From positions 21,498,386-21,562,385 of the forward strand of contig JAJEKV010000003.1 of the NCBI GenBank assembly GCA_021234155.1: a stretch of DNA of 64,000 nt, read 5' to 3'. The notes beneath the pieces were generated by a model, which saw nothing but the letters and a program-made list of their open reading frames with translations, made no database searches and was not told where the DNA came from. Position numbers and translations under genes: made by a program. Every line of letters begins with the position of its first letter. Position 1 is the first letter of the stretch. This DNA comes from Isoetes taiwanensis. Taxonomy: Eukaryota > Streptophyta > Lycopodiopsida > Isoetales > Isoetaceae. This document shows positions 10,456-21,170 of this stretch, in pieces.

Positions 10456-11728
10456 GTCCCTCTGATTCCAGAGTTACTTGAGCAGCTAAAAGGTGTATGA
10501 TACTTCACGAAAATTGATCTTCGAGATGCCTACAATCTTATCCGGATTAGGGAAGGTGATGAGTAGAAGACAGCATTTCGAACTCAGTATGGTCATTTTG
10601 AGTATACCATCATGCCTTTCGGCCTTACCAATGCTCCGGCGGCCTTTCAAGACATGGCTAATGATGTTTTTTGGGAGTTTATTGGATATTTTTGTTGTCA
10701 TCTACCTGGATGATATTCTGGTTTATTCGAAGACTTTAGAGGAGCATGAAGAACATGTCTTGAAGGTCCTTCAGAAGTTATGAGAACATGGACTTTATGC
10801 CAATTTGGAGAAGTGTCAGTTCGAGCAGGACAATGTCGAGTTTCTTGGCTATCGCATCACACCTCAGATTGTTTCCATGGATCCAGAGAAGGTCAGCACA
10901 ATTCTTGATTGGAAAACACCTTCCTCGGTTAAAGATGTACAGTGCTTCTTGCGGTTTGCCAATTTTTATCGCCGCTTCATCAAGGACTATTCATCGATCA
11001 TCTTGCCTTTGACACGTCTCACCAGGAAGGATGTTACTTTTGAATGGACAATTGAAGCAGAATCAATATTCATCACTCTGAAGCGTGCTTTTACAGCAGC
11101 ACCTGTTCTTGCACACTCGAATCGTAAGCATCCCTATATTCTCGAAGCTGATGCATCAGATTTTGCTCTTGGCAGCATCTTGCCAGAAGAGGTGGATGAT
11201 CATGAACTGCACCCGATCGCTTATCATTCTCGAAAGTTCCAGGCTGCAGAGATCAACTATTCTATTTATGATAAGGAACTTTTGGCGATTGTTGACTCTT
11301 TTCAAGAGTGGCGACGATTTCTTGAAGGTTCTCCTCATAAGGTAACTGTGTATACGGACCATCGCAACCTGGAATATTTTCAGTCTGCTCGAGTTCTTAG
11401 GCTCGATGGCATATACAGGTGCTATCCCGCTTTGATTTAGTTCATCAAATTTCGGCCTGGCACGCTTCAAGAGAAACTAGATGCTCTTCCTCGCAGAAAT
11501 TATTTCGAACATAAAAAGGGAGGGGGAGGGGGGAGGGAGCCAGCATTTGATCAACAATCACAAGTTATTCTAGGACCTGATCGTTTATAGCATATGACTA
11601 TCACTTTGTTCGAGACGCCTCATGATACATCCTTGTTGGAGTCTGTTCGAGCATCTCTTCCTTCTGATCCATGGGCGCATGATGTAATATCACATCTTGG
11701 CTCAGCATTATCTTCTCGACAAATGAGG
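10456..11728 (+). pseudogene. Ty3/gypsy pol fragment (RT and RNase H), copy B
   Basis: Same pol segment as at position 1 but with a longer 5' side: PELLEQLKG, then [18 protein letters not shown] with an internal stop where relatives have Trp, then [17 protein letters not shown]. It shares the frameshift after NDVF and the TGA before EHGLY with copy A, so these lesions predate the duplication. RNase H (ADASD, DKELLAI, YTDHRNL) is readable to 11,440. Pol continues to the TTGG target site at 11,729-11,732 and resumes at 26,491. Confidence 0.9.
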
Positions 11729-11732
11729 TTGG

Positions 11733-11810
11733 AAGTCGTATTTAATTAAAGTGGGACAAATCTTGAATTTTGGGACTCGGACTGAAAATGGGACTCACAC
11801 CCCATAAATT
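11733..11810 (+). repeat. Left TIR and subterminal GGGACT repeats, copy B
   Basis: 25-bp TIR (11,733-11,757) followed by three GGGAC(T) motifs within 70 bp (GTGGGAC, TTGGGACTC, ATGGGACTC). The right end, read on the other strand, begins GTGGGACTC and repeats GTGGGA shortly after, so a short subterminal motif is shared by both ends. Confidence 0.8.
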
Positions 11811-11928
11811 TTTTTTTTGAATTGATTGCTTGAATAGAATTACACATCACACACAAAGAATTGGGTTACTTGTTTTCCTCATAAATTTTACAAACCACTA
11901 GTTGAGAAAGTTTTCAAGCTTCTCAATA

Positions 11929-14887
11929 TTATCTACCCTCATACAATGATATAGCATGGAGGTTGCTCATGGCTTTGTCCATCTCCCTTTTTGGGATCTT
12001 GTGTGTGTTGTCCTTTGCAGTGTGAGAACTTGGATATGACAATACCACACACTCCACCAATTCCCTCCTTTGAGGATCAGCATAATTTGCCCTCCACTTC
12101 TTCTCCCAGCAGTCGGTGTATTGCTCCTTCAAGTTGCCCTTCTTGTGTCTCCCAATGGGCTCCCAATATTGAATTTGGAATCCAGGACGCAACTCCTCTC
12201 CATCAGGCATAGTGGTGGTTACTTCAGAGAGTGCCACCCCTAACCATATTGGACAGTCCTCATCATCAGGCCTTACTAGCACAAAGTATCCTTCCTTGAT
12301 ATCCTCAAAGGGATCCCACTCAGGAAGATCAAACCACTTCGGCTTTGAGGCCTTACTTCCCACAAACCACTTGGAACCCTTGTTAGGACCCAAGTGAACA
12401 TTCTTAGACGTTCTTGCTCCTTGAGAACCCTCCCATCTTGACTCTGGCAAGAACCCATCTCTTAGCTTCCTCCCACATGGTTGTTCAGTAATTCTAAGCA
12501 TGTCACAACTTTCTCCCAGTACTTGATTAGGGAGTCCATTTGATTTTTCTTAAGAGTGGAGGTGTGCTTTCCATTTCGAACATCATCCCAGTGCGTTATG
12601 TAATCCTTGATGCCCTTCACTAGTTGGCTAGAGTCTTTGACAGTCTTGAAGGGAGGTAGTGGTTTTGGCTGCCCTTTAGGAATGAGAACTTCACCAGCAG
12701 CACCCCTTTGCCACAACTCGATTCCTTGTACAGGCATCCACAACTTGTCACCTGGTCTCCACTTATATTGCATGATTGGTATTCCATCCCTAACCCAAAA
12801 CTTGAACTAAAGTGGCTTTGTGTGTCCTGTCAACTGGTCCTTACCATCCAAAGCAAGTATCCCTCTACAAATGATTTCCAATGCAACCTCATCCATCAAG
12901 AAAGCCATTGGGTTGGGGTCAATGCAGCTCTCAAACACATCCATTAGTTCGGAAGACTAGTCACGTTTTCTCTCTTGAGCTTGGTGGAGAAAGTTCCAAA
13001 GAATCCATCTATATCATCATGCGTTATGCCCAACCATCATGAATCCCACTTTCACAACTTTGAATACTCCCACCGCCAAGTATGACATTGCCCCAAACAT
13101 CCATCTATTCTTGTTTTCTTTCCAACAGCTTGTCCAATTGAACACATAGCTCCTCGGCGTTGGTTTCTCAAGTAAGGGAAAATCATCCCAAGTCCTCCTT
13201 GATTCACTAGACACCTTGGATGTGAGCTTTTTTATCCGCCTTTGGTAACAAAGCGGTTGATCATCCATCAAAGCCTCAAAATGGGTGTGAAGGGGAATAC
13301 CTCCTCCTTCTATCGATCCTTTCTCTAGTGTTCTCAAGCACTTGAAAATAGAGCTCACATGGAAGTTTGGATCATCCCTCCATAGATCAAGCACAAAATA
13401 ACCATATGTTCCAGTTCCATGACCATGTGTTAAGGCACCCGCCAGACTTACTTTCATCTGAAAAGCGTTTTGACAACGCTTGGGTAAAGGATCTAGCTTT
13501 GGCAAGAAAGTCTTGTGTTGGTCCATCTTATCATGAATTATACACAAAAATTTGTCCGGCTGCATCTCAGAAAATGTTCTCCACTGCCAATACAACTGTC
13601 TACATGATATTTGGTCCCTTTGGTGATCTGCAAATTGCTCCCGAATTGCCATTCTTTCTTTCTCTATTGCAGTTGATGCAAGTGTATCCTTGAGTTGAAT
13701 GCAAGTGTTGCACTTTGAGAATGGCATGTGTTGCGTGACACTCACGCCCGAGAAGTGAGTGCTCCATAAACTTGCTGAAATGTGATTGAGAAAGAGGCCT
13801 ACCTCCAGTAGTTTCTAGGATGGAGTTGACCTCTTTAAGGCACTCCTTTTGGATATAGTGTTGTGGCAACACCCTTTGCACCACTCTCGCACACCGCTTT
13901 CGCTCACCTTCGACTTGTGGGGCATAGATTGAGACATGTATCTCACAAAGCTCTCAAGACTGCAATGGCCTTGAGAGTATTTGCTCTAGGTTTCAAAGTG
14001 AGTGCATTACCATGTTGGAACAAACGTGTGCCCTTTTCTAACCTGCTCCCAAGCACTGTGAGAATGAAGACTTGCTCACCCCAAGAATCCATCTCAATGC
14101 TCTCATACATACCTTCATGCCCCTCAATTGATATAGTAGCCTTCCCGTGTTTTCATCATAGCCGGAATTCCTACACAAGGAGTAGATGAAATTAATCCTA
14201 TCTTTTTGAAGTCGTCCAATGTATTGGGACCTTATCTCAGACGAGGTCATCCACATCAGCATCAGACTCAGTGCAATCTAGGTTGCAACACTCTTGTCCC
14301 CTAATTGCCTCTAGGTTTTCTTTGGTTGGGGCCATACTTTCCATCCTTTCTAAATATTTGTCACTTCTAGGCCTCTTGGGCACCCGTGGCTGCCTTTTAT
14401 GAAAAACATAGCGTCTCTTCCTTGTGATCAAAGGATGCTCATCGACCACCAAATCTTCCACATGGCCTTGGGTGGGCCTTGGGGTATGTAGTTCAGTAGG
14501 GCATTCCAGACTATCACCATTCTTGTGTGTAATATATCTAATTGGCCATCTCAACTGACTTTGGGACTCCAGCAACCCAGAGCACACAATGCAATCACTA
14601 GAGCTTCCCTGGGACATGATTGTATCAACTTCGATAAGAAGCTTCACAATGCCAACTCCAAGATGATCATCTCCCAGCCTTTCATCATTCACACTATCAA
14701 AAGGATCAACTGCAATTATTATGCCCTCTGCAAATACCGTCTCGTTGCAAGGGTGCAACAACAAGCAACCCATCTTCCTCCATTGGAGCCTAGGGCAATG
14801 GCCTGTGCTGGGCTTCCTTGGCTCCATTTTGCTCATCTCACATGCTCCTTGAATGAAAGAGCACACATTAAAACCATATACAACCAT
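11929..14887 (-). pseudogene. DUF7869-like probable transposase, copy B
   Basis: Same gene as at 1408-4346. The N-terminal frame is open across the point where copy A is frameshifted (ITRKRRYVFHKRQPRVPKRP). A long central frame (13,745-13,017) keeps CIIHDKMDQHKT, MKVSLAGALTHGHGTGTYGY and WRDDPNFHVSSIFKCL, which copy A loses. The C-terminal 190 codons (12,501-11,929), including WLGVALSEVTTTMPDG, are also continuous here. In turn it is broken at VGH(T)HDDID (13,017-13,030) and at about 12,480, where copy A reads through. Each copy therefore supports the other's reading frame, and a parental gene of roughly 900 codons is inferred. Orientation is toward the left TIR. Confidence 0.75.
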
Positions 14888-15037
14888 ATGTAAATGAGCA
14901 CTATAGCCATATAACCATTAGAAACCATATAACCATTAAAAACCATTGAAATCTTGGCTAACATTAACCATTAAGAAGCATAAAAACATTATAACCTTAT
15001 AACCATTAAAAACATTAAAACTTTTAACACTAACATT

Positions 15038-15799
15038 CACTACTAGAGGATGGGTTGTTTGCGACGTCAGTTTGCGACGTATATGAAACGTCCACATCGC
15101 AAAAATCGCGTACGTTCCCATGACGTCGCACAAAATTTAAATGATGTCGCAGATAGAATGTCCCACGTCGCAGTTGAAACGTCTGGGCAGACGTCGCAAT
15201 GGCAAAAATCGAGTACGTTCGCACGACGTTGCACAAAATTCAAACGACGACGACGTCACAGATAGAACGTCAGAAGTCACAGTTAGAACGTCTGACCAGA
15301 CGTCGCAATAGCCTACTACGTGCCACGTCGCACTAGCGACGTATCACGTCGCAAGTGCAACGTCATTAAAACGTGAAACGTCACAACTGCAACGTCTCAT
15401 TGCGACTTAAAGAACAAACACAGAATAAATACAAATACGAGTTATTGAGGTGTTGGTAAGGCCTCAGGTTTGTTAGCCAGAGGTTCGGGGTTCAAGTCCA
15501 CGAAAAAACATTTTGGGCGTACATATATGTACGTCTTAGCAACATTTGAGTGACGTCTGTAAAACGTCATAAGGACATATTTTGTACATATTTGGGATGT
15601 CCACGACGTCGCTAATACGTTGCACATGCGACGTGATGTCGCATCTGCGACGTGATGTCGCGCCGCGACGAATCCACGGCGACGTCATTTGCGACGAGCG
15701 GGAAACGTTATTCAAACGTGTGCATGCGACATTTGATGTCCTCGTTACGTCGCTAAGATGTCGCAAATGATGTCGCAAGCTGCCTATTCTGTAGTAGTG
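15038..15799. mobile_element. CACTA-type MITE, copy B
   Basis: Same element as 4520-5278: CACTACTAGA start, TAGTAGTG end, ATT target duplication (15,035-15,037 and 15,800-15,802), and dense GCGACGT/GACGTC subterminal repeats. Copy B retains more intact GCGACGTC units near its left end than copy A. Being in both copies at the same site, it inserted before the tandem duplication. Confidence 0.85.
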
Positions 15800-16450
15800 A
15801 TTTAACATTAACCATTAAAAAGCATTAAAACATTATAACCATTAAAACATTGGCTTCCCCGAATTCATGACCGTGGCCGACGCGGGCCCTTCGTCACGAC
15901 ATCCGACATGGCCACGCCGTCAAGAATCCAGTGTCACGGATGGCATGCCACACGCGTGACTCTAGGAGTGTCATAAATGCCACTTTTTTTCGAGGTTCGA
16001 GGGTGCGCCCGAGAAATAATCGCACCCTCTACTTCTTCTCCGCCGACCCCTATTCCTTCCATTCCTCTTTGTCTTCCCTCGATTCGACTCCGGTACCGCT
16101 GTTTGTTCTCCGCCTTTGGCGCTCGATCGACTCCTGCATTTCCGAAGCAACCTTATGACCGTAGCGTGGTCGACGGATCGAGACGCATCCAACGACGAGG
16201 TTTTGGCTCAATTTGAGTTAGCCAGCAGAAAGTACTTCCTAAGAAGAAAGTGAGAAACCTTTTCTGTAAGTTTTATAAAATCTCTTCTTCTTCTTCTTCT
16301 TTATATTCTTATACTGCTTGTTTATTGTTTTTTTGCAATTCCTTTACTACTGTGCTGCTCCTATTATTTTTTTAGAGCCTCTTTATATACCCTGATACAT
16401 TTTCCAGCCCGACAAATCCTTACTCTCGCTTTGCAAACGCCTGTAGCAAA

Positions 16451-17028
16451 ATGGAATCGAACTCTGCAGCTTCCTCCTCATCCAACAAATCTCCCAGGTA
16501 TTTTTTTTCTTAATATTTTCTCATTTGTCTGTTGTTTCAAAGTTGCTTCACTGCTTTCCTTTTGATTTGCTTTCTGTTTGTGCTTTCTTGTGTTTAGTTG
16601 TTGTTTACTTGAATACCTTGTACAGGCATCAGTGTTCTTAGATGCTAATAGTAGTGGCAAGCACCCGACTTAGGAATCCTGAGAGATAGGAAGAAAAGTA
16701 TTGCATAACAGTAAGAGAACTGTCTATGATTCATAAAAGAACAAATGCATGAAATTGCTTTACAGAAACTTAAAATAGGAATTACCATACAGATTGAAAA
16801 TTTCACTCACAGCATATCCTCCTTTGCAGGAGAGGTGCAGAAGGGAACCCGGCTTTCTCGACTGGCGAGTCAGAAATCCCTCAGCTTGCCAACAATCAAG
16901 AAAGTACAGGCCTTATTCTCGACTCGCGAGTCGAGAATGTCTCGACTTTCATGGCGAAAGCACGAGTGGAATGTACACTCCGGATTGTTGGTCGGTTGAG
17001 GGATTCCCGACTCGCCAGTCGAGAATAA
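16451..17028 (+). CDS. Small Ser-rich protein, two exons, palindrome inside the coding frame, copy B
   Basis: Proposed exon 1 is 16,451-16,497 (ATG...CAG|GTATTT) and exon 2 is 16,830-17,028 (TTTGCAG|G...TAA). The joined length is 246 nt, an 81-residue frame with matching phase. The N-terminus is Ser/Asn-rich (MESNSAASSSSNKSP); exon 2 reads straight through one copy of the TCTCGACTCGCGAGTCGAGA palindrome (as LILDSRVEN) and degenerate ones. No family is recognised. The open frame through repeat sequence may be chance, and copy A does not keep it. The preceding spacer (15,860-16,450) is a C/T-rich, promoter-like leader. Confidence 0.3.
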
Positions 17029-18170
17029 CGCCATTCTTGCATTCTCGACTCGCGAGTTGAGAATGTCATACCTAGCCAATGCCTCTAACCTGTCGACAAC
17101 ACCCGCTAATCCCACACACACCAGTATCGGCTCTAGTGCATTCTACAGGTGCCTGCAGACAGTCTTAGCCACTCTCCTTCAAACTATCTTGCTCGGATAT
17201 TACGAAGGAAAGTGGCTTTGACTATCCGGTAGCCTCGTCGCAGACCAATTCTTAGCCAGCCAATTCTCCATTGTATGGTCGCAGATGGCCTCTACCGGTC
17301 GAGACCGTCTCCTTGAACCATCTTCGCCGAATATGGGCGAAGGGGATGGGCTCCGACCGGTGGAGGCCTCTACAACTAACCACGTGGAAACCCGAGAGAG
17401 CAGCATGCGCATTCTCGGCTCATGAGTCGAGAATGCCTTTTAACCAGCCAAGACTCCATGTGTACTATCCGAGTTCTCGATGGTTAGGCATTCTCGACTT
17501 TGCGAAGTCCCAGAATGCATGTGAAGTTAACATTTTGCATTCTCGACTCGCAAGTCGAGAATCCCTTAGCCAGACCAATTCTCCGTGTAGTGAGGTGGCC
17601 TCCACCCGGCCGAGCCACTCTCCTTCGAACCATCTTCGCCGAATATTGCGCGGGGGAGGCTCGGACTGGGTGGAGGCCTCTACAACTAACCACAGGGAAA
17701 CCACTGAGCTTGTTGTCTGCATTCTCGGCTCGCGAGTCGGGAATGCCTTAAACCAGCCAGCACTACATGTGTACTATCTGGAGTTCTCGATGGCTAAGGC
17801 ATTCTCGACTTGCGAGTCGAGAATGCACAGAAGTTAACACTTGCATTCTCGACTCGCAAAGTCGAGAATCCCTTTAGCCCGCTCCCACATAGCAATGCCC
17901 GCCTCGCGTGCATTCTCCAAAGCCGCAGATAGGCCGAGCCACTCTCCTTCAAACTATATTGCTCGAATATTGCGAAGGGAAGTGGCCCTGACTGTCTGCA
18001 GGCCTTTGGGTCTTAGCACATGCCTCTACAACTAAGCACTTTGTATTCTCCTGTTTTTAGTCCCAAGTGCCTGTAGCCTGTCTGAGCCACTGTCCTTCGA
18101 ACCATCTTCCTCGAATATTGTGAAGAGGAGTGGTTCCGACTGGGTGGAGGCCTCTCCGACTAACCACAGG
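16855..18170. repeat. Hairpin-and-palindrome tandem array, copy B
   Basis: Five long foldbacks lie at about 17,149-17,235, 17,286-17,368, 17,587-17,677, 17,922-18,003 and 18,067-18,152. Each has ~35-40-nt arms such as GGCCTCCACCCGGCCGAGCC pairing with GGCTCGGACTGGGTGGAGGCC-like sequence, around an ATCTTCGCCGAATATTGCG loop. Between them sit palindrome variants at 16,916-16,937, 17,042-17,063, 17,412, 17,538, 17,721, 17,801 and 17,843. Arms differ between units but keep pairing partners within a unit, suggesting the foldback itself is what is retained. No protein is supported. Confidence 0.8.
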
Positions 18171-18316
18171 AGGATGCATTTGAACCGCATCTCCAGGGCC
18201 TTAGACCTAGCCTGATCTATATACAACATTCGAAGAAAACATTCCAAGAAAAAACACACCTAAAACGGAACGGTTCACGTTTACCCCCGATCCATTGTTT
18301 CCGTGCCGAGCATCTC

Positions 18317-18758
18317 TCAACCCAGAGAGTAATTCATCTCTCGAAGCTGAAAAATGCTCGACAAGGAAACATTAAATCCGTCGAGCTTATGAGCAGTCCC
18401 ATGATCTAAGCACGGACGGCATGTTCTACACACAAAATAACAGGCATCTCTGAAACTCACCTCTTCACGCAGTAATTCCTTGGGCCATTGTATGACAGTT
18501 CCCGCAGCCTCACCGAGAGTCTTTGCTTCTTCTGTCGGTCTCATCAAGAGTGCATTCGCATCTAACACTTGTATCAATGCGATTCTCGTGTATCCCCGTT
18601 CCATGACGCTGCAGTGTAGCATTCCCGTGTCTGGCAGCTCCTCTCCGCTTGCTACCTTAGCTCCGTGCTCATCGATCAAATCAACTACTTGCAATAAGAC
18701 GCGCGGTTAGAAAAAATACGCAAGCAAAGTGGAGGAGCTTACCGCGTTGTGGCGCCAT
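18317..18758 (-). CDS. DUF8039-like small protein, three exons, copy B
   Basis: Exon 1 is 18,758-18,743, exon 2 is 18,687-18,461 and exon 3 is 18,346-18,317; the lengths (16, 227, 30 nt) and splice sites equal copy A. Key residues GEELPDTGMLHC, GYTRIALIQVLDA and GEAAGTVIQWPKELL are kept; the changes seen in the coding part (for example Ser to Thr before VIQWPK) are few and mild. That is unlike the neighbouring genes, which are frameshifted, so this small gene may be under selection or simply less affected. The function is not known. Confidence 0.6.
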
Positions 18759-19048
18759 TCGAAGTAAACTACGGTCGATGCTGCGCCTCCCAACTCTAAG
18801 TCGCCAATGCCGCAGTGAAGATAAGCTACACTGCGCTCACTAAGTCCCTGGATGTGATTCAATTTCGAAATGGTGTTTGGGCGGGCTAAAGCCGACCGTG
18901 CTGTACCCTTAGCCCGCTTTCTTTCTTAAATGATTGTATGTCCTTAAATTCAAATTTAAGAACACGCCCGACCTTTTTTACGTGCAGTCCTAAAACCTCC
19001 AACGCGCGGAGGAGGCTTAATTTACAGAAGGGTTCGAGCAGGAAGAAG
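18759..19048. promoter_or_regulatory. Divergent intergenic promoter region, copy B
   Basis: A 290-bp spacer between divergent ATGs at 18,758 (-) and 19,049 (+). It keeps the AT palindrome CTTAAATTCAAATTTAAG and the inverted pair GGGCGGGCTAAAGC / TTAGCCCGC found in copy A, while short nearby positions differ. The regulatory role is inferred. Confidence 0.45.
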
Positions 19049-20362
19049 ATGCGGGGGCATACAGACATGACGACTCCGTCCAAGAAGCGAGGCGCCGGAG
19101 CGGAAGCTGGTTCTAGCGGCAGCAAGAGGAAAAAGACAGGCGCTACAGGTGAGCTCTGAGGTTTTTCTTTGCTCGGAATACCTTTACTGATCCATCTTTT
19201 GGAAGTGCAGCATTCACCGCGGACTCACTAGTGATCACTGGCCGAACTCCGTTCTTCGTCATCGAGGGATTGGAGACAGAGCTTCTTGACACACCAGCAG
19301 ATTCTTGGTGGTATGTCGAGGTATCAACAAGTGGGAAGGAGAAAGATCTGTTTCTCCACCAAAGGGATAAGAAGAGCTCCGGAGACAAGTACAAGAAGGT
19401 CGGCGGTGTGCTCTCCGTCTCAGGCGCCAAATTCAAGCGATCTAACAATGTATGTGGAAGACGCGCCGTAAGAGTAAGTTCTACCACACGAAGAAATTAT
19501 CGGGTTTCAAATTATTCTTACTCTTCAATGAGCAAGGCTTAAGGGCACCGACAAAAGGCCGGGCGCTTTTTAAACCGTCGAGAACCTTGGGTGGAAGGAT
19601 CTGGAAAGGATGAAGGAGGCCGGAACCCTAACATCCAGGGAGCTTGGAATGGAGATTTCCAAAGTCAGGAAAAAACTGTTCAACACGGGGAGCTTCACTT
19701 CCAGTGTGCTGAAGACTCTACAAAGACTCTTTCGGCGATTACAAGGGAAGTTGTGGTTCATAAAGAAAAATCTCCGGACAGGACCTCAGATGCAGATGAC
19801 ATCACACGAGAGGAATCAGATGATGAAGCAGACGAAGATATGGTCGACTCTCCATTAATGGATCCAGATGAGCAGATCAGGATTTCACAGAGAGGGGCAC
19901 AGAAAATGGAGCGGCTGGCTCAGAATTATCCGTTGGGAATATCACACAAGCCGCTCTTTGGACATCGACGCTGAAGGTTTGCACCGAGAAGCCGCCTTGT
20001 TCAACCATGGGGAATTTAATCCAGCACACATCTTTGGAGATTGAAACTCCGATGGTGCGACATCCTGTTGCAGATCCAATGCCTGCGGATGTCATACCTT
20101 TCAGCAGATCGACCGGTCAGTTGTTCAGCTGGAAGTCTGAGGAAGACCTGAAGGGAAAAGACGTCCGGTTCTGGGTAGTAGACGGTCAGCATTCAGTGAG
20201 GGCAGCACAAGTATTGCAGACGGAGAAGGAGGTGCCGCAAAGGATCAATGATAGATATGCCAAGCGAGAGTGCAGAGTTCTTTCAGCGGAGACGCCAGCA
20301 ACCGAGCTGGCCAGCATTAGCCACTGCCAGAACACAATAGCAGCGAGTGCCAGCTACATAAG

Positions 20363-21170
20363 GTAAATAACTCTCTGATTCGGTGATTTCCCGACTCGCG
20401 AGTCGAGAAAGCCCTAGCATCCTATCATTTCCGGATTTTCACTGGTGTTTCTCGACTCGCGAGTCGAGAAAGCCAGGGGAACACAGAAAAATCAAAGGAT
20501 GCGGAGCTTTCTCGACTCGCGAGTTGAGAAAACCCACTGAAGTAAAAGGAAATTAAACATTAAAGGGACTTTCTCGACTCGCGAGTCGAGAATCCCCGGG
20601 GCGGTAAAGAACATTCGAGATTAATGGTCGACGACTGAAAGCATCGAGCCTTCCCATCCTTTCTTCCTCGGCCTCTTTGGGCAATGTCGCTTAGTTTCTA
20701 TTCTAAGTTGCATCGTTCGAAGAGGCGCGGCAAGAAAGGATTTGGGAATGAGCGGTGCTTTCAGTCTGGCCTTCACTCTCGCACCATGTTCTCTCCTCTC
20801 CCGAGGGTATTCTCGACTCGCGAGTCGAGAAAGTCCCTTGAATCTTCTCCTTGTGCTCCTCTCACTTTCTCGACTCGCGAGTCGAGAAACCCAAGGGTAA
20901 AAGAGAGAACATTGGAGATTAATGGCTGAAGAGCAAAAGCATCGAGCTTTCCCAATCTTTCTTTCCCCGCCTCTTCGGGCAACGTCGTTTAGTTTATATC
21001 CTAAGTTGCATCGTTTGAAGAGGCGTGAAAGCAAAGATTTGGGAATGCGCGATGCTTTCGCTCTGGACTTGACTCTCCTATGTTTTCTCCTCTCCTTGTG
21101 GGTGTTCTCGACTCGCGAGTCGAGAAACCCCCTGCATCCTCCTATTTAGTGTTTACTTCCATCCTCTAAC
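20363..21170 (+). repeat. Intron packed with palindromes and two long hairpins
   Basis: Palindromes lie at 20,390-20,410, 20,448-20,471, 20,508-20,531, 20,570-20,592, 20,810-20,831, 20,866-20,889 and 21,105-21,127. Two foldbacks, 20,637-20,763 and 20,936-21,058, have ~50-nt arms (GAAAGCATCGAGCCTTCCCA...GCCTCTT against AAGAGGC...TTTGGGAATG...GATGCTTTC) and 20-25-nt loops, similar to each other. The exact 3' splice site is unclear; TTTAG at about 21,146 is one option. Confidence 0.7.

Larger units (their letters stand above)
1..20940. repeat. Direct tandem duplication, ~10.5-kb unit (copy A 1-10277, copy B 10517-20940)
   Basis: Copy A (1-10,277) and copy B (10,517-20,940) carry the same features in the same order and strand: gypsy pol fragment, left TIR, transposase-like gene, CACTA MITE, hairpin array, DUF8039-like gene and the first exons of the ParB-like gene. 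The offset drifts from about 10,530 at the start to about 10,660 at the end because of many small indels; copy A, for example, lacks 22 bp near position 52. Both copies match up to the same point in an intron of the ParB-like gene, where copy A stops and copy B continues. The gypsy part is nearly identical, while other stretches differ in short mismatch clusters. The left limit of copy A may lie outside the window. It is either a real segmental duplication or an assembly duplication of two haplotypes. Confidence 0.93.
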
